In this document: positions 32,833-41,398 of the stretch, in pieces
Layout of the letters: each line of letters starts with the position of its first letter
Numbering within the stretch: position 1 is the first letter of the stretch
Origin: Aldehydirespirator sp965205155
GTDB lineage: Bacteria; Actinomycetota; Acidimicrobiia; Acidimicrobiales; Aldehydirespiratoraceae
NCBI GenBank assembly: GCA_965205155.1
Contig: OZ242033.1
Location: 1,674,001 to 1,738,000 of the forward strand
Reading direction: 5' to 3'
Length of the DNA stretch: 64,000 bases
Notes under the pieces: generated by a model
What the model was told of the DNA's origin: nothing
Databases searched by the model: none
What the model saw: only the letters and a program-made list of their open reading frames with translations
Translations under genes and position numbers: made by a program

Positions 32833-35054
32833 CGCCTCTCGACGAGCACGCCCTGCTCGTCTTCTGGACCCAGCTGCTGGTGCTGGTGGTGGCGGCGCGG
32901 GCCATGGGATTCGCGATGCGCAGGGTGGGGCTGCCCTCGGTGGTCGGCCAGCTGGCCGCGGGGGTGGTCCTCGGCCCCTCGGTATTCGGCGCGGTGTGGC
33001 CGAGTGGGTTCGAGTGGTTCATTCCCCATGAGGAGATCTCGTCGGGGGCGCTGTTCGCCGTCACCTGGCTGGGGGTGGCTCTCCTGCTGGTCACCGCCGG
33101 GTTCGAGACCGACCTGGCCTTGATACGGCGCCTGGGGCGCGCCGCTGCGCTGGTGACCGGCTTCAGCCTCGTCGTGCCCTTGGCCGGAGGCCTGGTGACC
33201 GGCCTGCTCCTGCCGGAGGACTTCGTGGGCGGCGGCGCCGACCGCACCGTATTCGCTCTGTTCGTGGCGGCCGCGCTGTCGGTGTCGGCCCTGGCCGTGA
33301 TCGCGCGGATCCTGTCCGAGCTGGGGCTGATGAGGCGCGACTTCGGCCAGATCACGGTGGCCGCCGGCATGGCCAACGATGTGGTGGGCTGGGTGATGCT
33401 CGCCGTGTTCACGGGTTTCGCCACCGCGGGCGAGGTGTCGGTGGGGGGCACGCTGCGGACGGTGGTGGGCCTCGCCGCGTTCCTGTTCCTGGCGATGACA
33501 TTGGGCCAGCGCGCCATCGATGCCAGCCTGCGCCGGATCCGGCGTGAAGGGCCCAACCTGCACGGTGCGCTCGGCATCGCAGTGATCACCATGCTGGTGT
33601 TCGGTGTGGCCACCCAGGCGTTGGGCATCGAGGCTGTGCTGGGGGCCTTCGTGGCCGGGGTGGTCCTGAACCGGTCGCGCTTCCAGCAGCACGAAGTCGT
33701 CCATCACATCGAGTCGCTCACCAACGCCTTCCTCGCCCCGGTGTTCTTCGCCATGGCCGGCCTGCGAGTCGATCTCTCCCTGCTCGGCGACCGCGATGCG
33801 CTGGCTTGGGCCGGCGCGGTGATGGTGGTGGCCATCGTGGCCAAGTTCGCGGGCGCCTTCGTAGGTGCGAGGCTGGCCGGGCAGTCGCAGCGGGCCGCGG
33901 TAGCGCTGGGGGCAGGACTCAACGCCAGGGGTGCCCTCGAGATCGTCATAGCCTCAGTAGGACTGTCTCTGGGCGTGTTCAGCGAGACGGCGTACACCGT
34001 CATCGTGATAGTGCCCCTGGTGACGTCGGTGTTCGCCGCCGCGAGCCTGCGGCTGGCGGTGCGTGACTGGATGGGATCTCCCGCGGAGCGCGAGCGCCTC
34101 GAGCGTGAGGAGGCGCTGAGCCGGAACCTCGTGGTGCGCTCGTCGCGGCTGCTTCTCGCCTCACGGGCCGAGCCGGCGTCCATCGCGGCCGCGCAGCTCA
34201 TGCACTTCGCCTGGCCGGTGCAAGTGCCGGCCACCGTCATCTCAGTGGCTCCCGAGAGCCTCGGTGACGGCTCCTACCACTCCGACGGCGCGACCAACCG
34301 CCAGTGGCCCGACATCACCATCATCCGCAGCGTGCTCGACGGCAGGGACGTCGATCATCGCCAGGTGCGCGCCTCCAGTTCGGCCGGCGCGGTCGTGGCG
34401 GCGTCCATCGTGGCCGAGGCCCGCCTGGGCTACGGGGCGATCTGCGTCGGGGTGGCCGGCCGTCACGAGGGCCAGCTGTACTCGCCGCTGGTCGACGAGC
34501 TGCTGCTGCACTCGCCCCTTCCGGTGGTGATCGTCAGGCGGGCCGAGGGTCTGGAGACGCCGCTGCCGGGCGCCTTCACCCGTGCGGTGGTGCCGGTCAC
34601 CGGGACGCGGTCATCGAGGGCCGCTCAGGAAGTGGCCTTCGGGGTGAGCAGCCAGCTCGGAACCGAGGTGGTGCTCACCCATGTGGTGCAGCGGCACTGG
34701 CCAGACATGCGGATCCTGCCCAAGCGGCTGGCCACCAGCAAGTTGGCGACCCGGCTCCTGGGTGAGAGCCAGACCGAGTCAGCTCGCCCGGTGGTGGACG
34801 CCCTCATGGAGGCGGCCAGATCCCGCGGTGCCGAGATGGGCATCGAGGCCCGCACCCTGGTCCAGGAGGGCTCATCGCCGGCGTCGACTCTGGTCTCGGT
34901 GGCCGAGGAGCAGGAGGCCGACCTGGTGGTGCTGGGCGCGTCGTTGCGCAACGTCGACGGCCGCCCCTTCCTGGGTCACACCGTGGAGACGGTTCTTGAG
35001 CGCTGTTCCGCCAACGTGGCGGTCGTGGCCATGCCCCGCGCCCAATCCAGCTAG
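32826..35054 (+). CDS. CPA2 cation:proton antiporter fused to two universal-stress domains
   Basis: Residues 1-410 form a Na+/H+ exchanger-type membrane domain with about 12 helices: VGLPSVVGQLAAGVVLGPSV at helix 2, LLVTAGFETDLALIRR, and ANDVVGWVMLAVF containing the ND motif for ion binding; LNARGALEIVIASVGL is typical of CPA2. The soluble C terminus (about 430-742) holds two USP-like modules, the first ending HSPLPVVIVRRAEG and the second with DLVVLGASLRN and ERCSANVAVVAMPRA. The USP tail probably binds nucleotides and adjusts transport. ATG 32826 lies inside the xthA end, giving coupling. The ion, K+ or Na+, is unknown. Confidence 0.88.
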   Translation: MLTPLDEHALLVFWTQLLVLVVAARAMGFAMRRVGLPSVVGQLAAGVVLGPSVFGAVWPSGFEWFIPHEEISSGALFAVTWLGVALLLVTAGFETDLALIRRLGRAAALVTGFSLVVPLAGGLVTGLLLPEDFVGGGADRTVFALFVAAALSVSALAVIARILSELGLMRRDFGQITVAAGMANDVVGWVMLAVFTGFATAGEVSVGGTLRTVVGLAAFLFLAMTLGQRAIDASLRRIRREGPNLHGALGIAVITMLVFGVATQALGIEAVLGAFVAGVVLNRSRFQQHEVVHHIESLTNAFLAPVFFAMAGLRVDLSLLGDRDALAWAGAVMVVAIVAKFAGAFVGARLAGQSQRAAVALGAGLNARGALEIVIASVGLSLGVFSETAYTVIVIVPLVTSVFAAASLRLAVRDWMGSPAERERLEREEALSRNLVVRSSRLLLASRAEPASIAAAQLMHFAWPVQVPATVISVAPESLGDGSYHSDGATNRQWPDITIIRSVLDGRDVDHRQVRASSSAGAVVAASIVAEARLGYGAICVGVAGRHEGQLYSPLVDELLLHSPLPVVIVRRAEGLETPLPGAFTRAVVPVTGTRSSRAAQEVAFGVSSQLGTEVVLTHVVQRHWPDMRILPKRLATSKLATRLLGESQTESARPVVDALMEAARSRGAEMGIEARTLVQEGSSPASTLVSVAEEQEADLVVLGASLRNVDGRPFLGHTVETVLERCSANVAVVAMPRAQSS

Positions 35055-36799
35055 CCCGAGCCCATCCTCGCCCTGCGGGCCCTCTTGACGCCTTCGAGGT
35101 TCCGTAGTCGCCGTGACTCGGCGTCGTCGGCACTCTTCGGACTTCCGATCGCCTTGAGCCACCGGGACGGCTCCCTGTCCATGGTCTCGCCGCCCAGGTC
35201 CCGCCGGTCGCACCACAGCACGTGGAGTTCCTGCTCGGCCCGGGTGACGGCCACATGCAGCAGGCGGCGCTCCTCGGCACGGGCCCCGGCGGTGCGGGCG
35301 TGGGCGATGGGAACGAACCCGTCCTCCATGCCGACGAGATGGACGATGGGCCACTCCAGGCCCTTGGCACCGTGGAAGGTCATCAGGTCGACGCCGTCGG
35401 ACGATGCCAGCAGGCGGTCGTCGGCCCGGAGAGCGGTGGTGAAGGAGTTGACGGTGGCGTCGGGGTCGAGAGACAGATGGTCCTCCGCGAACTCCAGGAA
35501 GGCCTCGACGTTGGCTCGGGCCTCGGGCGTGTCCAGGGCGGCAAGCCCGCCCGGGTCCCCGGAGAGAGTTGGAGCGTCGCGAAGCCACTGGCGAGTGTCG
35601 GCCACGCAGGGGGCGAGTCTCGCGTCGCGGGACCAGGCCTCCTGCACCGCCGCGATCTCGGGCCGGCGGAGCAGGCCGGCCTCGCTGGTGGCGGCCACCG
35701 GGATGTCATGGCGCAGCAGCGCCCTGCGCAACGGCTCGAGCTGCGCGTTGGTCCGGGCCAGCACCGCCTGCCGGCGCCACCGTGAGCCGGGCCGGTGGCG
35801 CCGGCGGACTAGCCGGGCCAGCACCGCGGCCTCGTCGGCTCCGTCACAGACGGTGATCGTGGGGTCGTCACCCGATGGTCGTACTGCGGGCTGGGGCGGT
35901 CGGCCCAGGATCCGGCCCGCCGCATCCAGCACTTCGGGTGTGGAGCGGAAGTTGGTGCGCATGTGCAGCACCGCGCAGCCCCCGAGACGATCCCCGACCG
36001 AGTCGATCAGGCCGGGGTCGGCGCCGTTCCAGCCGTAGATGGCCTGGTCGGGGTCGCCCACCACCACCAGCGTCGAGTCGGGGCCCAGCCAGGACTTCAG
36101 CAGGGCGAACTGGAGCGGGTTGATGTCCTGGAACTCGTCGACGAGCAGGTGCTGGTGGAGCCAGCGGTGAGCGGCCGCGTGCTTGGGCTCGGTCGCCATC
36201 AGCTCCAGCGAGCGGGCCAGCACGTCGTCGAAGTCGAGCACCCGGCGCTTGAGCTTGGCCGACTCGTAGTCGGCGTAGATCTGGGCGAAGCGGTCCCCGC
36301 GCCCTACAGGAGGTCGGCGGCCCGCGGCCCGCGCCGCCTTGACGTAGGCCTCGGGCGCCACCAGCCGGGCCCGGCACCACCCGATCTCGTTGGCGATGCC
36401 GGTGACTGCGGCCCGGTCGGCTCGAGGGAGCAGTTCAGCGATGAGCCTCGCCGTGTTGTCGAGGATCCGGGGCGGGCGCCTGCCGGAATCGGTGGCATAG
36501 CGGCGGAGTTGGGCCAGAGCGATGGCGTGGAAGGTGCCGGCTCTCACCGCGTCATTGAGGCCGAGCCCTCGCAGGCGGGACCGCAGCTCGCGAGCAGCCC
36601 GGCGAGTGAAGGTCACGGCCAGGGTCCGCCGCGGATCGATGTGGCCCTCACTCGCCTGCCAGGCGATGCGCCGGGTCAGGACGCGTGTCTTGCCCGAGCC
36701 GGCTCCGGCGACTACGCACAGAGGGGATGCTCGTGTCGTGACCGCGTCGCGCTGCTCAGCCGTCAGGCCCTCCAGCAGCGGGTGCTCAGATTCAGACAC
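35051..36799 (-). CDS. UvrD/Rep-family (SF1A) DNA helicase
   Basis: A 582-residue ATP-dependent 3'-5' helicase. Motifs appear in order: Q motif (LTAEQRDAV), Walker A VVAGAGSGKTRVLTRRI, Ia (TFTRRAARELRSRL), II (LVDEFQDINPLQ), III (VVVGDPDQAIYGWNGAD), IV (LHMRTNFRST), V (LMTFHGAKGLEW) and VI (LLHVAVTRAEQELHV). It is shorter than UvrD/PcrA (about 700) and lacks the HRDC tail of mycobacterial UvrD2, although motif content and size resemble UvrD2 without that tail. It overlaps the antiporter end by 4 bp. A role in repair or replication restart is expected. Confidence 0.88.
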   Translation of the reverse strand: MSESEHPLLEGLTAEQRDAVTTRASPLCVVAGAGSGKTRVLTRRIAWQASEGHIDPRRTLAVTFTRRAARELRSRLRGLGLNDAVRAGTFHAIALAQLRRYATDSGRRPPRILDNTARLIAELLPRADRAAVTGIANEIGWCRARLVAPEAYVKAARAAGRRPPVGRGDRFAQIYADYESAKLKRRVLDFDDVLARSLELMATEPKHAAAHRWLHQHLLVDEFQDINPLQFALLKSWLGPDSTLVVVGDPDQAIYGWNGADPGLIDSVGDRLGGCAVLHMRTNFRSTPEVLDAAGRILGRPPQPAVRPSGDDPTITVCDGADEAAVLARLVRRRHRPGSRWRRQAVLARTNAQLEPLRRALLRHDIPVAATSEAGLLRRPEIAAVQEAWSRDARLAPCVADTRQWLRDAPTLSGDPGGLAALDTPEARANVEAFLEFAEDHLSLDPDATVNSFTTALRADDRLLASSDGVDLMTFHGAKGLEWPIVHLVGMEDGFVPIAHARTAGARAEERRLLHVAVTRAEQELHVLWCDRRDLGGETMDREPSRWLKAIGSPKSADDAESRRLRNLEGVKRARRARMGSG

Positions 36800-36873
36800 G
36801 ACCTGACCTTACGGCCGCGCACCCCTTGCAGCGAGCGCCGTTCGGCGCTCAGTTGACCGGTACTGTCTGGCCG

Positions 36874-37218
36874 GTGTTCCTGATCGACGCAGTTCGCTTC
36901 GAGCGGTTGGTGGGCGAGGCTCTCGATTCGCTGCCCCCCGCATTGGGGGAGATGATGGAGAACATCGTGGTGGTGGTGGAGGACGTCCATCCCGAAGAGG
37001 ACCTTCTCGGCCTCTACGAGGGCGTGCCCCTGACCGAGCGGGAGGACTACGGAGGGTTGGCCATGCCCGACCGGGTGACCGTCTACCGGCTGCCGATCTG
37101 TGAGATGTGCGACAGCGAGGACGAGCTGCTGGAGGAGGTCATGGTCACCGTGGTGCACGAAGTGGCCCACCACTTCGGCATCGACGACGAGACCCTTCAC
37201 CAGCTCGGCTGGGACTGA
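36874..37218 (+). CDS. Small zincin-like metallopeptidase-family protein (DUF1025 type)
   Basis: A 114-residue protein of the minimal-zincin family widespread in actinobacteria. The C-terminal helix carries HEVAHHFGIDDETLHQLGW, with the HExxH-like pattern (His-Glu-Val-Ala-His) and a third ligand further on. Upstream are ENIVVVVEDVHPEEDLLGLY and LPDRVTVYRLP-type strands. GTG 36874 is taken as start because the family usually begins near VRFERLVGEAL. It is divergent from the helicase gene with 74 bp between starts. Substrate and activity are uncharacterised. Confidence 0.8.
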   Translation: MFLIDAVRFERLVGEALDSLPPALGEMMENIVVVVEDVHPEEDLLGLYEGVPLTEREDYGGLAMPDRVTVYRLPICEMCDSEDELLEEVMVTVVHEVAHHFGIDDETLHQLGWD

Positions 37219-37256
37219 CCGCGCCGGCTGCGCAGCCGTCGCCTGGCCGCGTCCTT

Positions 37257-37487
37257 TCAAGCGAAGCGGGGAAACCGGGTTCGGGGACCCGCCTCGGCCC
37301 AGTCCATGTGGTTGCGGACGTATTGGTTGGCGCACAGCGGGGAATGGCAGTAGGCCGCGTCGAAGCGCGCCCCTCGCTCCGCCAGAGCGTCCATCGCCGG
37401 GGTGTGCGCCAGCGGATGGCCGTAGGCCCCGGTGAAGTGGGGCGCGAGCTGGTCGGCCATGACCACCAGGATGTTGGGCTGGATCAT
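37257..37487 (-). pseudogene. Choline-sulfatase remnant with the middle deleted in frame
   Basis: The first 53 residues are a sulfatase N terminus of the choline-sulfatase (BetC) kind: IQPNILVVMADQLAP, GAYGHPLAHTPAMDALAERG and FDAAYCHSPLCA. The text then jumps to YVRNHMDW...RFPRFA, which resembles the last ~20 residues of BetC as I recall them. The junction (near 37328) falls inside the CxPSR formylglycine signature, just after Cys-Ala. About 420-430 residues are absent, including most of the active site, so the 76-residue product cannot be an active sulfatase. The frame is preserved with its own ATG and stop. An assembly artefact is possible. Confidence 0.75.
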
Positions 37488-37636
37488 GTTCAGACGCTGC
37501 GTGCGCGCCGACACCCGCTCATGAGAGGACGCTAGCGGCGGGCTGGAATTGCCGCGGCCGAGGGGTCCGCGCCCACCAGACCCGGCCCATGTACTTTGCG
37601 GCCGACGCGTCACCCATGGACGATTGGGACTCGCTG

Positions 37637-40084
37637 ATGAATATCGCTACCCGTGCAATAGCTGCCCGCGCTGTAGCTGTCGCGGTCCTGCTTGCGTCGC
37701 TGACCGTGCCCTCGACCGCTCTGGCTCAGGCCGAGGAGCCGGTTGACCGTGAGGCGCTGCTGGAGTTCTTCGTCGCGACTGACGGCGACACCTGGAGCCG
37801 GAGCGACAACTGGGGTTCGGGCCTGCCGCTGGATCGGTGGTACGGAGTGAGCACCGACAGCGCCGGCCGGGTGGTGAGGCTCGCGCTGCCGTCCAACGGG
37901 CTCTTCGGGCAGATCCCGGCCTCCATCGGCAGCCTGACCGGCCTGGAGCATCTGAATCTCGGAGACAACGACCTGTACGGGGAGATTCCCGCCGAGATCG
38001 GCGAACTGGCCAACCTGACTCACCTGGACTTGAAGAGCAACCGGCTGGACCGCCCGATCCCGCCCGAGATCGGCGAGCTCGCCGGCCTGGAGGTGCTGGA
38101 TCTCAAGCACAACGTGCTGTTCGGGGCCATACCCGCCGAGATCGGCAGCCTCGGCAGTCTGAGGATCCTGGATCTGCGAGGCAACGGACTCTCCCGCCAG
38201 CTGCCCGACTCGCTCGGCGGGCTCACCAGCCTCACCCGCCTGATGCTGAGCGGCAACCGGCTGTCCGGCGGGATTCCGGCCGAGCTGGGAAGCCTGGACG
38301 GCCTCGTCTGGCTGGACATGAGCCGCAACTCGCTGTCGGGGGAGATCCCGCCCGAGCTGGGTGATCTTGCCCGCCTGACCTGGCTCGATCTCAGCGTCAA
38401 CAGCCTGTCGGGGGAGATTCCGGCCGAGCTGGGCCGGCTGTCGCGGCTCACGACGCTCAGCCTGTGGCTCAACGGGCTGAGCGGAGAGATCCCGCCGGAG
38501 TTGGGCGCCCTGGCCTCGCTCGAGGATCTGAGCCTCGGCCTCAACGACCTGTCCGGCACGATCCCGCCCGAACTGGGAGAACTGGCCGCGCTGCGGCGCC
38601 TGCGGCTCGGCCTCAACCAGCTGTCGGGGTCCATACCGGCCGAGCTGGGCGGTCTGCGCGTCCTGCAGTACCTGTGGCTGGACGGCAACCAGTTGTCGGG
38701 GCCCATACCGGCCGGGCTGGGCGGTGTGCGCTCTCTCCGAGAGCTGCGGCTCGAAGGCAACCTGCTGTCGGGTCCCATTCCCGCCGGGATCGGTGAACTC
38801 CGCCGGCTGGAGACGCTCCAGCTCCAGGACAACCGGCTCTCAGGCGCCATCCCGGCCTCTCTGGGCGGCTTGGACCGCCTGGAGCAGCTGCGCCTCGACG
38901 GCAACGAGCTGTCGGGTGAGATACCCCCCACTCTGGGTCGCCTCTCCGAGTTGGAGAACCTCAGCCTGGCCGGCAACTGGCTTCACGGTCCGATTCCCGT
39001 TCACCTTGCCAGCCTCACCAATCTCCAGCGGCTGAGCCTGAACAACAACGAGCTGTCGGGGCCCATCCCCGACGTCATGGGCCGTCTGGGGAGGCTCACC
39101 GAGCTCGACCTGCACAACAACTCGCTCTCCGGGGCCATTCCCGCGGGGATCGGCTCGCTGGCGGAGCTCAGGAGCCTGAGGCTCCAGAACAACCGGCTGT
39201 CGGGAGAGATCCTGGACGCGGTCGGCGGGCTGGAGGACCTGAGGGTGCTCGACCTGCGGGGCAACCGGCTGTCGGGCGCCATCCCCGACAGCATCGGAGG
39301 ACTCTCGAACCTGGTCGAGCTGAGGCTCGGAGACAATCTGCTGGACGGCGAGATCCCCGAGTCGCTGGCCCGTCTCGGCAACCTCGAGTGGCTGGACCTC
39401 AGCCGCAACTCGCTGTCCGGGCCGATCCCGCCGGGTCTCGGCGGCATCACCGGTCTGGAGGCCCTGTACTTCAGCTTCAACTTCCTGGACGGGGAGATTC
39501 CCGCAGGACTCGGCAACCTGTCCAACCTCAAGATCCTCAGGCTCCGCTGGAACGAGCTCTCGGGCGAGATCCCCGCCGAGCTGGGCGACCTTGGCAGTCT
39601 CAGGCAGCTGAACCTGTGGCACAACAGTCTCACGGGACCCATTCCGGCCGAACTCGGCAACCTCGTCAACCTCACACGCCTAGACCTCGACGACAACCAG
39701 CTTTCGGGAGAGATTCCCGCCGAGTTGGGCAATCTCGCTCTGCTGACGGAGCTGTGGCTCAGGGGGAACGAGCTGTCAGGCGAGATCCCGGCCGAGTTGG
39801 GCGATCTGACGAAGCTCAGGCGCCTCTATCTGGACGGCAACCGGCTCACCGGCGGGATTCCCGTCGGGTTGGCGAACCTGGCCAGCGTCAAGCGGATCTG
39901 GCTCCACGACAACGAGCTGTCGGGCGCGATCCCATTTGAGCTGGGCCGGCTGACCGAGCTGGACCAGCTGATCCTGGGCGGCACCAACTCGTTCAGCGGG
40001 TGCCTCCCTTCGGAGTGGGAGTCGCTCGACACCCTGGCCGACGACCTCGACACGCTGGGCCTGGAGTTCTGCGCCGCCGAATAG
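37637..40084 (+). CDS. Secreted leucine-rich-repeat protein (plant-type LRRs)
   Basis: An 815-residue protein. Residues 1-32 form a signal peptide (RAVAVAVLLASLTV core, cleavage after ALAQA). A capping segment follows (about 36-78: LLEFFVATDGDTWSRSDNW and WYGVSTDSAGR), then 29 consecutive 24-residue repeats (79-774) of the plant-type pattern LxxLxLxxNxLSGxIPxxLG. A C-terminal cap with two cysteines (SGCLPSEW and LEFCAAE) ends the protein; no sortase motif or membrane anchor is seen. The repeats would form one curved solenoid for binding an extracellular partner. ATG 37637 fits the signal peptide best; ATG 37616 is upstream. No partner gene adjoins it. Confidence 0.88.
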   Translation: MNIATRAIAARAVAVAVLLASLTVPSTALAQAEEPVDREALLEFFVATDGDTWSRSDNWGSGLPLDRWYGVSTDSAGRVVRLALPSNGLFGQIPASIGSLTGLEHLNLGDNDLYGEIPAEIGELANLTHLDLKSNRLDRPIPPEIGELAGLEVLDLKHNVLFGAIPAEIGSLGSLRILDLRGNGLSRQLPDSLGGLTSLTRLMLSGNRLSGGIPAELGSLDGLVWLDMSRNSLSGEIPPELGDLARLTWLDLSVNSLSGEIPAELGRLSRLTTLSLWLNGLSGEIPPELGALASLEDLSLGLNDLSGTIPPELGELAALRRLRLGLNQLSGSIPAELGGLRVLQYLWLDGNQLSGPIPAGLGGVRSLRELRLEGNLLSGPIPAGIGELRRLETLQLQDNRLSGAIPASLGGLDRLEQLRLDGNELSGEIPPTLGRLSELENLSLAGNWLHGPIPVHLASLTNLQRLSLNNNELSGPIPDVMGRLGRLTELDLHNNSLSGAIPAGIGSLAELRSLRLQNNRLSGEILDAVGGLEDLRVLDLRGNRLSGAIPDSIGGLSNLVELRLGDNLLDGEIPESLARLGNLEWLDLSRNSLSGPIPPGLGGITGLEALYFSFNFLDGEIPAGLGNLSNLKILRLRWNELSGEIPAELGDLGSLRQLNLWHNSLTGPIPAELGNLVNLTRLDLDDNQLSGEIPAELGNLALLTELWLRGNELSGEIPAELGDLTKLRRLYLDGNRLTGGIPVGLANLASVKRIWLHDNELSGAIPFELGRLTELDQLILGGTNSFSGCLPSEWESLDTLADDLDTLGLEFCAAE
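37871..39958 (+). repeat. 29 tandem 72-bp coding repeats (LRR units)
   Basis: The LRR solenoid is encoded by exactly 29 uninterrupted 72-bp units, with no insertion or deletion breaking the 24-residue register. Units diverge in the solvent positions but many share CTGTCGGG...ATCCC segments, especially units 6-12 and 24-28, which suggests expansion by unequal exchange. Confidence 0.85.
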
Positions 40085-40146
40085 CGGACCTGACGCCAGA
40101 TTGCGGACTTGGCGCCATGTCCCTGGATGGACGGCTGCTCGCCGCA

Positions 40147-40152
40147 TATAGT
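40147..40152 (+). promoter_or_regulatory. Possible -10 box of the thiamine-transport operon
   Basis: TATAGT lies about 20 bp before the start of the TPP riboswitch, where a promoter is expected. TGGATG at 40124-40129 is a weak -35 candidate with 17-bp spacing. The rest of the gap from 40085 shows nothing else. Confidence 0.35.
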
Positions 40153-40169
40153 CGAGGGCGACAAAGAAG

Positions 40170-40266
40170 ACCGGGGAGCTCGGGACAGCCGGGCTGAGAG
40201 GGCATCCACGCGATCGCAGCGGTGTCGACCCGCCGACCTGATCTGGGTAATGCCAGCGGAGGAAGA
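40170..40266 (+). promoter_or_regulatory. TPP (THI-box) riboswitch
   Basis: The leader holds the conserved thiamine-pyrophosphate aptamer elements in order: GGGGAGC at 40173, GGCTGAGAGGG at 40192-40202, GACCCGCCGACCTGATCTGG around 40227-40246, then GTAATGCCAGCGGAGGAA. The last element contains the GGAGGA ribosome site of the next gene, so control is probably at translation: ligand binding would sequester it. It precedes a thiamine-type ABC transporter, which matches its ligand. Confidence 0.93.
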
Positions 40267-40269
40267 CCC

Positions 40270-41379
40270 ATGGATCACCAACCCCTACCAAGTCCAGTTC
40301 ACCCGAGCGCGCCCCGCCGCGCGATCGCTCGACGGATCCGGGCGGTGGCGGTCGCCGCGACCGCGGTCGCCGTGGTCGCGGCGGCCTGCAGTGGGGACCG
40401 CTCCGCGGACTCCGAGGACCTCTCGGGCACCACGGTGACGCTGCTCACCCACGACTCGTTCTACGTCTCGCCCGAGACCTTCGAGGCGTTCACCGCGTCC
40501 ACCGGCATCGAGGTGGAGCAGCTGGCCTCGGGCGACGCCGGAGCGCTGGTGGCCCAGGCGTGCCTCACCGCGGGCGAGCCGCTGGGCGACGTGCTGTTCG
40601 GCATCGACAACACCTTCCTTCAGCGCGGCCTCGACTGCGCCATGTTCGAGTCCTACACGTCGCCCGGCCTCGCCGACGTGCCCGACCACTTCGAGCTCGA
40701 TCCCGAACACCGGGTCACGCCCGTCGACTTCGGCGACGTGTGCCTCAACTACTGGGTCGACGCTTTCGACGGCTCGCCACCGCCGCCCGCGTCCCTCGAC
40801 GACCTGACCGACCCCGCCTATGCGGGCATGCTGGTCGTGCAGAGCCCCGAGACCTCGTCACCAGGCCTGGCCTTCCTGCTGGCCACCATCGCCCACTACG
40901 GCGACGGCTGGGAGGACTACTGGGCCGCGCTGCGCGACAACGGCGTGTCGGTCACCGCCGGGTGGGAGGACGCCTACTACGGCGAGTTCACCGCCGGCGG
41001 CGGCAACCGACCGATCGTCGTGTCGTACGCGTCCAGCCCGCCGGCTGAGGTCATCTTCGCCGACCCGCCCGTCGACGAGCCCCCTACGGGCGTGGTCACT
41101 GCCAGCTGCTACCGCCAGATCGAGTTCGCGGGCGTGCTGGCGGGCGCCGATAACCCCGGAGGCGCCCAAGCTCTGATCGACTTCATGCTCACGCCGACGT
41201 TCCAGAACGACGTCCCGCTGAACATGTTCGTATTCCCGGTCATCTCCGCGGCCACCCTCCCGCCGGAGTTCGTGGCCCACGCCGAGATCGCGGACGACCC
41301 GTTCATGGTGGACCCGGCCGAGATCGAGGCCCAGCGCGACGCCTGGACCGACCGGTGGGTGGAGATCGTCCTGCGCTGA
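40270..41379 (+). CDS. thiB: Thiamine ABC transporter, substrate-binding lipoprotein
   Basis: A 369-residue periplasmic-type binding protein from ATG 40270, just after GGAGGA in the riboswitch. The N terminus is basic with a hydrophobic core (AVAVAATAVAVVAAACSG), giving a lipidated Cys. The mature part shows TVTLLTHDSFYVSPETFEAF, VLFGIDNTFLQRGLD, VTPVDFGDVCLNYW and VTAGWEDAYYGEFTAGG, typical of ThiB/TbpA. It would deliver thiamine or its phosphates to the permease encoded 19 bp downstream. The riboswitch makes repression by TPP nearly certain. Confidence 0.92.
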   Translation: MDHQPLPSPVHPSAPRRAIARRIRAVAVAATAVAVVAAACSGDRSADSEDLSGTTVTLLTHDSFYVSPETFEAFTASTGIEVEQLASGDAGALVAQACLTAGEPLGDVLFGIDNTFLQRGLDCAMFESYTSPGLADVPDHFELDPEHRVTPVDFGDVCLNYWVDAFDGSPPPPASLDDLTDPAYAGMLVVQSPETSSPGLAFLLATIAHYGDGWEDYWAALRDNGVSVTAGWEDAYYGEFTAGGGNRPIVVSYASSPPAEVIFADPPVDEPPTGVVTASCYRQIEFAGVLAGADNPGGAQALIDFMLTPTFQNDVPLNMFVFPVISAATLPPEFVAHAEIADDPFMVDPAEIEAQRDAWTDRWVEIVLR

Positions 41380-41398
41380 CCCCCAGAAGCTGAGTCTC

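Noticed and set aside
37871..39958. CRISPR-like regular repetition
   Set aside because: The 72-bp period is coding LRR sequence without constant repeats and unique spacers.
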